Assembly: GCA_902771155.1 (NCBI GenBank)
Contig: CACXVS010000008.1
Location: 1-62,456, forward strand
DNA from: an uncultured Prevotellaceae bacterium
Lineage (GTDB): Bacteria; Bacteroidota; Bacteroidia; Bacteroidales; Bacteroidaceae
DNA length: 62,456 nucleotides
Direction of reading: 5' to 3'
In this document: in pieces, positions 16,500 through 22,722 of the stretch
Layout of the letters: every line of letters starts with the position of its first letter
Numbering within the stretch: the stretch's first letter is position 1
The notes under the pieces: generated by a model
The model's input: only the letters and a program-made list of their open reading frames with translations
What the model was told of the DNA's origin: nothing
The model's database searches: none
Position numbers and translations under genes: made by a program

Positions 16500-18086
16500 A
16501 TGAAATTAAAGGTAAAGCCAATGACGCAAACAAATATTTACTACCGCCCTATTTGGACTTGTGGACGATATGATGAAAAGGCACAAGCTGCAATCTATTA
16601 TAACTTGATTGCTGGCATGAGCTATTTCTTTGAAAGCTATTCTGCAATGGTGATTGGTGAGGTCCTTGCTGTTCCACGTAATGGAATGATGGAACTTAAT
16701 GTCATTGCCAATAAATTGAACATTGCAATGGAAAGCATTGCTCCTTTCTTCCAGCAATTGGAACAGATGGGTATTGTCTCTTCTGTATTACCAACAGAAG
16801 AAATAATTGCTGATTATCGTAAGCGAGTGAGTGAATACAATTGCCAACAACAGCAAACTGTAGAACTTACAACGCAAGAGAAGTTGCCATACGCAATTTC
16901 TAATGCAGAGCAATTGTTTACGGAAAAGGTTGGTGGCATAACAAGCGTAATGTTAGAACTGACGTATCGTTGTAGTGAGAAGTGTATCCATTGTTACAAT
17001 GAGGGAGCAACACGAAATGAGTATGAGATCAGTACTCGTGGGGATAGAGAGGAACTGACGTTTGATGACTACATACGTATTATTGACGAACTCTATGAGC
17101 AAGGATTAATCAAAGTTTGCTTGACTGGAGGCGATCCTTTTTCAAAGTCCTTTGCATGGGATTTGATAGACCACCTATATAAAAAAGGTATAGCTTTTGA
17201 TGTATTTACCAATGGCCAAAGTATTGTTAATGATGTTGAACGTTTGGCAAACTATTATCCACGTTTAGTTGGTGTTTCCATCTACAGCGGTATCGCTGAG
17301 GTACACGATTATATCACTCGTATCAAAGGCTCATGGGAGAAGTCAATGTCAGTTGTCCGCCAACTATCTGTTTCGGGTGTTCCATTGAATCTCAAGTGCT
17401 GTGTTATGCGCCCTAATGTTAAGTCATACTACATGGTTGCTGATATAGCAAAGAAATATGGCGCTGTACCTCAATTTGAAATCAATTTGACAGATTCGAT
17501 TGAGGGAGACAAATGTGTAAGCAAGTATTTGAGGATGACAGAAGTACAGTTAGAAATTGTACTACGTGATAGTAACATAGCTCTTTATGTGGGAAAAGAA
17601 GCACCCAACTATGGCGGAATGAAAAGAAATATGAATGAAAGCCCATGCGGTGCCGGTTTCAATTCATTTTGTATCACTCCAGAAGGATATCTTATTCCAT
17701 GCTGTTCTTTCCACACAAACTTGGGTAATTTAAAACAAGAAAGCGTTGTGGGAATTATCAATAATAGCACAGAACTTTCATATTGGCGGAATCTGACTTT
17801 GAACGAATATGAAGAATGTGGCAGGTATGATTATTGTGATTACTGCAGTCTTTGTGCAGGAAATAATTTCATAGAGCACGGCTCGCCAATCAAGGCCTCC
17901 GAGATAAATTGTTTCATGGCAAAAGTAAGACATAATTTGGCAAATAAAATGATGAATGGCTACGATCCACTTAATGGTAAAACAGTGAGAGAACGATTGG
18001 CTGATTTGCCAGATTACATCCCTATAAGCATAAAAAGGGAAATGTCCCAGAATTATAGCAACAAGAAAATAAAGGTAAGTGGGTAA
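16500..18086 (+). CDS. Radical SAM/SPASM peptide-maturase-like enzyme
   Basis: 528 residues. Residues about 10-100 are a small helical/winged domain placed like a PqqD-type peptide-recognition element. The radical SAM core carries the cluster motif CSEKCIHC (Cx3Cx2C, near residue 161) after MLELTYR, with CLTGGDPF as the SAM-binding GGE-like strand. The C-terminal SPASM-like region is cysteine-rich: CGAGFNSFCITPEGYLIPCC, then CGRYDYCDYCSLCAGN and a last Cys in EINCFMAK, for auxiliary FeS clusters. This layout is typical of enzymes that crosslink or epimerise ribosomal peptides. A second possible start (MTQTN) lies at 16521. The gene is visibly AT-rich compared with its GC-richer neighbours. 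Confidence 0.88.
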   Translation: MKLKVKPMTQTNIYYRPIWTCGRYDEKAQAAIYYNLIAGMSYFFESYSAMVIGEVLAVPRNGMMELNVIANKLNIAMESIAPFFQQLEQMGIVSSVLPTEEIIADYRKRVSEYNCQQQQTVELTTQEKLPYAISNAEQLFTEKVGGITSVMLELTYRCSEKCIHCYNEGATRNEYEISTRGDREELTFDDYIRIIDELYEQGLIKVCLTGGDPFSKSFAWDLIDHLYKKGIAFDVFTNGQSIVNDVERLANYYPRLVGVSIYSGIAEVHDYITRIKGSWEKSMSVVRQLSVSGVPLNLKCCVMRPNVKSYYMVADIAKKYGAVPQFEINLTDSIEGDKCVSKYLRMTEVQLEIVLRDSNIALYVGKEAPNYGGMKRNMNESPCGAGFNSFCITPEGYLIPCCSFHTNLGNLKQESVVGIINNSTELSYWRNLTLNEYEECGRYDYCDYCSLCAGNNFIEHGSPIKASEINCFMAKVRHNLANKMMNGYDPLNGKTVRERLADLPDYIPISIKREMSQNYSNKKIKVSG

Positions 18087-18125
18087 ATGTGGTTCCCCAA
18101 GAAATATCACATGTCACACATTTAA
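18087..18125 (+). CDS. Possible 12-residue ORF between maturase and precursor
   Basis: ATG immediately follows the radical SAM stop codon and encodes MWFPKKYHMSHI, then TAA. Aromatic and basic residues dominate. It may be a translated spacer, a coupling ORF, or chance. No family evidence exists. Confidence 0.2.
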   Translation: MWFPKKYHMSHI

Positions 18126-18135
18126 TTTTACTGCT

Positions 18136-18240
18136 ATGAAGTTAAATTTGATGGTTAGCGCATCTTCTGATGTTCGCAAAATGAGTGGTTGCTCTAAGAC
18201 CAACGAGACCTATTGCGGTATTCAGTATCGTCAGGGTTAA
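18136..18240 (+). CDS. Putative 34-residue modified-peptide precursor
   Basis: A short ORF placed 49 bases after the radical SAM gene and just before a strong hairpin, the position usual for RiPP precursors. The N-terminal half is leader-like (MKLNLMVSASSDVRK). The C-terminal half is small and polar with two cysteines (C19, C27) and two tyrosines: SGCSKTNETYCGIQYRQG. Candidate modification sites are Cys, Tyr, Asn and Gln in this half. There is no Gly-Gly cleavage motif. I recognise no precursor family; the call rests on context, length, composition and the following terminator-like hairpin. Confidence 0.6.
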   Translation: MKLNLMVSASSDVRKMSGCSKTNETYCGIQYRQG

Positions 18241-18250
18241 TTAGAGTGTT

Positions 18251-18282
18251 AGGTTGGACAGTCACATTGTGCTGTCCAACCT
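18251..18282 (+). terminator. Strong hairpin after the putative precursor gene
   Basis: AGGTTGGACAG (18251-18261) pairs perfectly with CTGTCCAACCT (18272-18282), an 11-bp stem with a 10-base loop. Only a short T-rich tail follows, so it fits a leaky terminator or an mRNA-stabilising structure separating the abundant precursor message from the downstream genes. Confidence 0.7.
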
Positions 18283-18313
18283 TTAGTTATTCACAATTAA
18301 TGAAATATAAAAT

Positions 18314-18499
18314 ATGGTAAGAATAGATGAAATAAAGAGTCTTTTTGATAGGTTATGTAATACGAATCTGAGCAACGAAGATGATATACCAGAAATTTCG
18401 TCCGAAGAAAAAGTGAACTTGATTAAGTTGATTAATGATGCTAAAGCAGAAGCAGATCGCTTGCACATATTAGATATTATGAATAGAGTATGCAGGTAG
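18314..18499 (+). CDS. Small acidic helical protein of the RiPP-like cassette
   Basis: 61 residues, charged and predicted helical throughout (IDEIKSLFDRL, SSEEKVNLIKLINDAKAEADRLHILDIMNRV). No signal peptide, membrane segment or recognised domain. Its stop overlaps the start of the next gene by 10 bases, so the two are probably co-translated and may interact. It might be a chaperone or adaptor; this is guesswork from position. Confidence 0.55.
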   Translation: MVRIDEIKSLFDRLCNTNLSNEDDIPEISSEEKVNLIKLINDAKAEADRLHILDIMNRVCR

Positions 18500-19341
18500 T
18501 TAACTGCTTTCAGTATTCATATCGTATTTTAGAAAGCTCTGCATATTCTAAAAGTGTTTTTCCTTATCTTCGTAATCAAGACGGAGACAAGGAAATGCTT
18601 TGCCCTAGTCCTCTTCATGGTCGTAGCTATGTTGTTGGTATGACTAATAATGGAAGATATATTGTTAGTAAGGGAAATGGGTTATGCTATACTAAGCACA
18701 CTTTCTTACATACTGGAGAGTTTTACGATGGAACATGGGGACTATTACTCAGGCAAGATGCCGAGCGAGACTTTGTTATGGGTCAAGAAATAGAAAATCT
18801 TGGTATCAAGACAAACCAAATGGGATATGTGCTGGAACTTGATGTTGAAATAGCTCTTCCAAATGGGCATAAGGTAAAACCAACAATATTGCAGTATGAT
18901 GTTGAATGTCCGTATAGAATCTGTGATGCAGCTTTTATGACACAAGAGCAGTTACAAATTGAAGTTGAGAAATGGAAAAAGATGAATAATTGTGGCTATG
19001 AAAAAGCCCACATGATTGCTGCTAATGTATTGATTCGTAACCTTCGAATTTTACATGACCATAATATCCTACATAATGCCATCCATGAACAGAACTATAC
19101 TTGGGCATTGGAATTGATAGACTTCGAGTTAGCATGTTCAACAAAACATCCCTATACAAATGAGGATGACATGAGGCATGTAAAAGACTTATTCCCTCGT
19201 GAGATTATGCAGACTTATGTCATCATCAACTATATTGCTGGTGTACTTAGGGAAAAAATAGATTTTGTTGAGGTTGATGCCCTCTTTGCTGAATATGGCT
19301 TTGATTTGAAACAATTTGTTGTCCCCGTTTTTACTATTTAA
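18490..19341 (+). CDS. Unrecognised protein with kinase-fold-like catalytic-loop pattern
   Basis: 283 residues, cytosolic. The segment ANVLIRNLRILHDHNILHNAIHEQN, followed 7 residues later by LELIDFELA, has the spacing of a kinase-fold catalytic loop (H-x-x-x-H-x-x-N) and a metal-binding D-F-x strand, as in aminoglycoside phosphotransferase-like or atypical kinases. Upstream, GRSYVVGMTNNGRYIVSKGNGL could be a nucleotide-binding hairpin (GNG turn with a lysine). The HxD aspartate is not present; histidine, glutamate and asparagine occupy that loop, so activity is uncertain. It might phosphorylate or nucleotidylate the peptide or a partner, or only bind it. Translationally coupled to the 61-residue protein. 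Confidence 0.4.
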   Translation: MQVVNCFQYSYRILESSAYSKSVFPYLRNQDGDKEMLCPSPLHGRSYVVGMTNNGRYIVSKGNGLCYTKHTFLHTGEFYDGTWGLLLRQDAERDFVMGQEIENLGIKTNQMGYVLELDVEIALPNGHKVKPTILQYDVECPYRICDAAFMTQEQLQIEVEKWKKMNNCGYEKAHMIAANVLIRNLRILHDHNILHNAIHEQNYTWALELIDFELACSTKHPYTNEDDMRHVKDLFPREIMQTYVIINYIAGVLREKIDFVEVDALFAEYGFDLKQFVVPVFTI

Positions 19342-19376
19342 GGTCGAGCGGTGGACTAAAGAAACGCTAAATAAAT

Positions 19377-19805
19377 ATGATTGCGAACTTGGTGAATATG
19401 GCAGATGTCTTCGATAAGTGTAATAAAGCTTATTTTGAGGGAAAACTACCTATTTCCCAATTTGACTTGTTACATTCTTATTTGTTATGTGGTTACTTTG
19501 AATATACCAAGGGTGGATGGTTTGATAAAACTCTTTATGATCCGACAATATCTATTACTGATTATTATGACTTTACTGAAAAGCAGTTTAAGGATATCAT
19601 GTGTCATGAAATGATTCATTACTATTTGGCATATTTCGGAATAGATAGAGGTTGTCATCATGGAAAGGAATTTATGAAAATGGCAGACCGTCTGAATCGT
19701 AAATATGGATTAAATATAACGAAGAGAATTGATACCTCTACTTTCAAGAGAAGAAAAGGGGCTCCTAGGTTTACTTATTGGTTAACACAAAAAATATTTG
19801 GATAA
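19377..19805 (+). CDS. SprT-like zinc metallopeptidase
   Basis: 142 residues. The zinc motif is CHEMIHYYLAYFG (HExxH), followed by a third ligand candidate in GCHHGKEFMKMADRLNRKYGLNI, the arrangement of the SprT-like family. ISITDYYDFTEKQFKDIM before the motif also fits. Eukaryotic relatives (Spartan) cleave DNA-protein crosslinks; bacterial ones are little studied. In this cassette a role as leader peptidase is possible but unproven. It lacks the C-terminal zinc ribbon of longer members. The stop overlaps the following small ORF by one base (TAATG). Confidence 0.75.
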   Translation: MIANLVNMADVFDKCNKAYFEGKLPISQFDLLHSYLLCGYFEYTKGGWFDKTLYDPTISITDYYDFTEKQFKDIMCHEMIHYYLAYFGIDRGCHHGKEFMKMADRLNRKYGLNITKRIDTSTFKRRKGAPRFTYWLTQKIFG

Positions 19806-19945
19806 TGAGGTTTTTTAAGGAGTTTAATGGGTTCATTTTCGAGTTCAAATCGTTTGGAGAGTATTTCGGCTTTCTGATTGGTAGGCTGTTAGGTGTCATT
19901 ATTTTCTTTGGTGTAATATTGTTTTTGTTATTTTTGTTTTCATAG
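19805..19945 (+). CDS. 46-residue single-pass membrane peptide
   Basis: Begins at the TAATG overlap with the SprT-like gene. The N-terminal 25 residues are basic and aromatic (MRFFKEFNGF, FEFKSFGEYF). Residues about 23-45 are a continuous hydrophobic helix (LIGRLLGVIIFFGVILFLLF). It resembles small membrane or holin-like peptides and could be an export, immunity or anchoring factor for the cassette product. No homolog recognised. Confidence 0.5.
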   Translation: MRFFKEFNGFIFEFKSFGEYFGFLIGRLLGVIIFFGVILFLLFLFS

Positions 19946-20014
19946 TTGTGATGTAGCCTTTAACCTGGCCATAGGAAAAAAAAAATGATTCAAAAGGCTA
20001 ATGCTATGACATTC

Positions 20015-20040
20015 TTTTTTGGAGATTTTGTCGCAAGTTG
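20015..20040 (+). repeat. ACTTGCGACAAAATC motif, copy 3
   Basis: Plus strand TTTTTTGGAGATTTTGTC then GCAAGTTG (reverse complement CAACTTGCGACAAAATC). It lies between the end of the RiPP-like cassette and the hicAB promoter, in the opposite orientation relative to the downstream gene compared with copies 1 and 2. Confidence 0.8.
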
Positions 20041-20082
20041 CATATGCACAAAAAGGTATTTTGCAAAAAAACACCGAAAAGT

Positions 20083-20113
20083 TTGCAAGTGTGACTATTT
20101 TTAGTTACCTTTG
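20083..20113 (+). promoter_or_regulatory. hicAB promoter
   Basis: TTG at 20083-20085, a 20-base spacer, and TACCTTTG at 20106-20113, only six bases before the hicA start, implying a leaderless or nearly leaderless message. Confidence 0.75.
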
Positions 20114-20119
20114 CAGTCG

Positions 20120-20380
20120 ATGAATAAGAAAGACAAACTGATTAAGCGATTCAGGACGCTCCCAAAAGACTTCACTTTCGAAGAGGTGGTGAGTCTATTT
20201 CAGGGCTATGGATTTGAACTGGAAAACAAAGGAGCTACTTCTGGTTCACGCATCAAGTTCTATAATGCAAAAGATGAAAATGCATACATCATGCATAAGC
20301 CCCATCCGAGTAATATCATTAAGGGCTATTTGATGCGTGATATTCTGAATTTTCTGTTGAGAAACAATTATATAAAATAG
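20120..20380 (+). CDS. hicA: HicA-family toxin
   Basis: 86 residues; the ATG at 20120 follows the promoter box, and the slightly longer TTG frame lies in the promoter. HicA toxins are small double-stranded-RNA-binding-fold mRNA interferases. Typical elements are FEEVVSLFQGYGFELENKGATSGSRIKFYN and AYIMHKPHPSNIIKGYLMRDILNFL. The usual catalytic histidine position (GSH) is GSR here, as in a known HicA subgroup, so RNase activity may use the later HKPHP histidines or be weak. Paired with hicB 11 bases downstream. Confidence 0.88.
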   Translation: MNKKDKLIKRFRTLPKDFTFEEVVSLFQGYGFELENKGATSGSRIKFYNAKDENAYIMHKPHPSNIIKGYLMRDILNFLLRNNYIK

Positions 20381-20391
20381 GAGGAAAAAGA

Positions 20392-20733
20392 ATGGGATAT
20401 TTGAAGTACAAAGGCTATACCGGTAGTGTAGAATATAGCGAAGAAGACAAATGTCTTTTTGGAAAGGTTCAGGGCATGTCGAAAGACAGCATTACCTATG
20501 AAGGAACTACCGTTGAGGAATTGACTGCTGATTTTGAAGGGGCTATTGACGATTATCTTGCTTTGTGTGCAGAGAAGGGCATTGAGCCAAGAAAGCCCTA
20601 TACGGGTGTTCTGAATGTTCGACTAACACCTGAGATTCATAGTGGTGTGGCAATGGCTGCTCAAAAGGCAGGAATTACCATCAATGCCTTTATTAAGAAC
20701 GCTGTAGCCAAAGCTCTAGGAATGGTTCTTTAA
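20392..20733 (+). CDS. hicB: HicB-family antitoxin
   Basis: 113 residues. The N-terminal part has the HicB degenerate RNase-H-like fold (YTGSVEYSEEDKCLFGKVQGM, DFEGAIDDYLALCAEKG). The C-terminus is a ribbon-helix-helix DNA-binding domain (LNVRLTPEIHSGVAMAAQKAGITINAFIKNAVAKAL). It neutralises HicA and should repress the operon by binding near the promoter. A small purine-rich RBS (AGGAGG-like: ataggaggaaaaag) precedes the start, one of the few clear Shine-Dalgarno signals in the window. Confidence 0.92.
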   Translation: MGYLKYKGYTGSVEYSEEDKCLFGKVQGMSKDSITYEGTTVEELTADFEGAIDDYLALCAEKGIEPRKPYTGVLNVRLTPEIHSGVAMAAQKAGITINAFIKNAVAKALGMVL

Positions 20734-20749
20734 TCAAACACACGGGATC

Positions 20750-20775
20750 TTTTTTTGAGATTTTGTCGCAAGTTG
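20750..20775 (+). repeat. ACTTGCGACAAAATC motif, copy 4
   Basis: Same core and orientation as copy 3, 16 bases after the hicB stop and before the terminator at 20808. With copy 3 it brackets hicAB. Confidence 0.8.
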
Positions 20776-20807
20776 CGTAAAGAAATTCATGTTCGCAGAA
20801 TACAAAT

Positions 20808-20832
20808 AAAAGCCACCTTCGGGTGGCTTTTT
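20808..20832 (+). terminator. Intrinsic terminator between hicAB and the DUF3987-like gene
   Basis: AAAGCCACC, TTCG tetraloop, GGTGGCTTT, then a T-run. A-rich sequence on the left lets it work for the convergent gene as well. Confidence 0.88.
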
Positions 20833-20844
20833 AAATGAGGGTTT

Positions 20845-22251
20845 TTACTTCAGTTCGAGGATGACTTTGTCGTAGAGGCCGTATTCGCTCATGACGATGT
20901 AGCCCTCTTTCTTCCATCGCTCTATCATCTTCTCGGCGTTGCTCTGGGTTACTCCACATTGCCTGATCACATCGATGGTGGTGAACTGGTTGCCCAGGAC
21001 GCGATAGCGTTGCTTCATCTTCAGTGAGTAGCGCTTGTCGTGTACAGGACCTCCGAATCCACATAATTGCTGCTCCACGAAATACGATTCCCAATAACGT
21101 CCGAAGAAATAATGCTGGCAACTGAACTGGATCTTACAGATCAGTTGGCAGAACCAGCGGTCGGTATCGTCGATGGTCAACGTACGATGCGCTTTCCACT
21201 CGTCCCAGTGACGCATCAGGATAAAGGGTACGGAGACGTTAATGCCATAATAGCCCACGCGCTTACAGATGAGTTCATCTACCCTGGAGTCGTCCTCCTT
21301 GGCGTCCTCCATACGTCGCTTCGTCCATTCATAGCATTCCTCCACCAGATCCCTGATAGGCAGTTCGCCATACTCCTTGTCGAGTCGCTCGGCCCACATG
21401 CGCAAGGTCTTGTCCTCCTCTGGCTCCTGTTGAGTCTCGTCGAACCTCTCACGTTTCAGCATCTTGAAGTTGGTCGAGGGCATGGGGATGGCAGCCAGAC
21501 GGGTGGCCAGACCAGTACCGATGTTCCTTTGGTTCACTTTGTGCTCCAGAGCCATAGGCGTACCCGTATAGACGTAATTCCAATAGACATTAAAATTAGG
21601 CTGAAGCAGATTATTGACGTAACACTCACCGTCCTCCTCATTATGGAAAGCCTTGAGTTCCATAAAGAACTTGCTGTTCCATGCCTCGCTTTGAAGACGG
21701 ATGGCATTGTCGAGTTCAGTGTCGAACGAGAGCAGATGCAGGTGCATCTCCTCGCCATCAACGATATCGACGGCATTGTTCATGTCCTCGATAAACACCT
21801 TATTAGAGGTACGGGCGGGATGAGTGCGAATGAGCGCCTTGGGCTTTACGGGCCCCTCACCTTTCTGACCACTATGCTCCCACTCGCTGTACTTGCGCTT
21901 GTAGCGGTTTACGGCCTTCATGCCCTCTTCCGACACACGTATGATGGGCGCAGCCAGGAGATCGTAGAGACGGGTGGCAAACGACTTGCCACTACCGGGG
22001 TCGCCAATGATATAGACGCCGTAGTTCAAACGACGTACCTCACGAGGCTGAAAATAATAATGATAGGTGCATCGCGTCATCAGTGTGCCCAGGAAACAGC
22101 CTCCCACGAAGAGGGCTGCTGGATAGGCTGCTGGTTCGAGACCTTTGCAGACCTCACTCAGACAAGGATAGTCTTTCATCAGTTTCTCAATCTCTTTACC
22201 ATAAGATTCTAATGTCTGCTCAATGAGCCGACGGTTTGTTGGTTTTGTCAT
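20845..22251 (-). CDS. DUF3987-like P-loop ATPase (primase-helicase-like) with C-terminal wHTH
   Basis: 468 residues. A Walker A loop is clear (YIIGDPGSGKSFATRLYDLL, near residue 90). Hydrophobic/acidic blocks KVFIEDMNN and HLLSFDTELDNA are Walker B-like. The C-terminus (TTIDVIRQCGVTQSNAEKMIERWKKEGYIV) looks like a winged helix. It resembles the DUF3987 family common on Bacteroidetes mobile elements, often fused to primase or VirE-N domains; those domains are absent here, so this is a stand-alone helicase-like module. The start MTKPTNRRL is preferred to a longer frame running through the promoter. Possibly a relic or functional part of an integrated replicon. Confidence 0.7.
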   Translation of the reverse strand: MTKPTNRRLIEQTLESYGKEIEKLMKDYPCLSEVCKGLEPAAYPAALFVGGCFLGTLMTRCTYHYYFQPREVRRLNYGVYIIGDPGSGKSFATRLYDLLAAPIIRVSEEGMKAVNRYKRKYSEWEHSGQKGEGPVKPKALIRTHPARTSNKVFIEDMNNAVDIVDGEEMHLHLLSFDTELDNAIRLQSEAWNSKFFMELKAFHNEEDGECYVNNLLQPNFNVYWNYVYTGTPMALEHKVNQRNIGTGLATRLAAIPMPSTNFKMLKRERFDETQQEPEEDKTLRMWAERLDKEYGELPIRDLVEECYEWTKRRMEDAKEDDSRVDELICKRVGYYGINVSVPFILMRHWDEWKAHRTLTIDDTDRWFCQLICKIQFSCQHYFFGRYWESYFVEQQLCGFGGPVHDKRYSLKMKQRYRVLGNQFTTIDVIRQCGVTQSNAEKMIERWKKEGYIVMSEYGLYDKVILELK

Positions 22252-22283
22252 ATATGCTTTGTTTATTGGTTGTTTTCCGAGTG

Positions 22284-22314
22284 CAAAGGTACAAAAAATA
22301 ATCGACAAAACCAA
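22284..22314 (-). promoter_or_regulatory. Promoter of the DUF3987-like gene
   Basis: Minus strand: TTG (22312-22314), 20-base spacer, TACCTTTG (22284-22291). The motif copy 5 begins immediately upstream at 22317. Confidence 0.72.
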
Positions 22315-22316
22315 GC

Positions 22317-22340
22317 AACTTGCGACAAAATCCTGAAATT
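22317..22340 (+). repeat. ACTTGCGACAAAATC motif, copy 5
   Basis: Plus strand AACTTGCGACAAAATCCTG, just upstream of the DUF3987-like promoter. Confidence 0.78.
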
Positions 22341-22374
22341 ATTATGTCATTCTGAGCCATAAATACTCTTCATG

Positions 22375-22426
22375 AATTTATAATATTAATATATAATATA
22401 TATATTATATATTAATATTATAAATT
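22375..22426. repeat. Perfect 52-bp A/T palindrome
   Basis: The left half AATTTATAATATTAATAT plus AATATAATATA-type continuation to 22400 is the exact reverse complement of 22401-22426, with no loop and no G or C. It lies in the 471-base intergenic stretch 22252-22722. This stretch also holds two dispersed motif copies and the terminator of the TPR gene; the rest (22491-22679) is AT-rich with nothing recognised. Confidence 0.95.
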
Positions 22427-22460
22427 ATATATCTATATATTCTCCGTGTGTCTGTGGACG

Positions 22461-22490
22461 ACGAACTTTTTTGGGGTTTTTGTCGCAAGT
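22461..22490 (-). repeat. ACTTGCGACAAAA motif, copy 6
   Basis: Minus strand ACTTGCGACAAAAACCCC followed by AAAAAAGTTCGT. Together with copy 7 it defines a longer variant ending AAAAAAGTTCGTC. Confidence 0.75.
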
Positions 22491-22679
22491 GCAATGATAC
22501 GGCATTATACAGAATGTAAGATAATTTCAAAATCGGCAAAAAGCACCTTAAATTGCACTATTAGGAGAAAAACTTGCTACTATTAAAGGGCGCAAAATTT
22601 TCCTAGTTAGGAAAAAAGTTTTTTCCTTAAAGAGCGATTTTCCATTTTAAAAAGGTACATAAAATATGTAAAGAAAAAT

Positions 22680-22714
22680 GAGCAATATTCTATCTAAAGA
22701 CAAGAATACTGCTC
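22680..22714 (-). terminator. Terminator of the TPR gene
   Basis: GAGCAATATTCT (22680-22691) pairs with AGAATACTGCTC (22703-22714) with one mismatch. On the minus strand it is followed by a T-rich tract, nine bases after the TPR stop codon. Confidence 0.75.
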
Positions 22715-22722
22715 AATGGCTG

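Noticed and set aside
21067..22212. 381-residue plus-strand ORF
   Set aside because: Antisense shadow of the DUF3987-like gene, which has a Walker A loop and its own promoter.
22375..22426. The palindrome as an ordinary terminator
   Set aside because: It is all A/T, without loop or GC stem, and a normal terminator for the TPR gene lies at 22680-22714.
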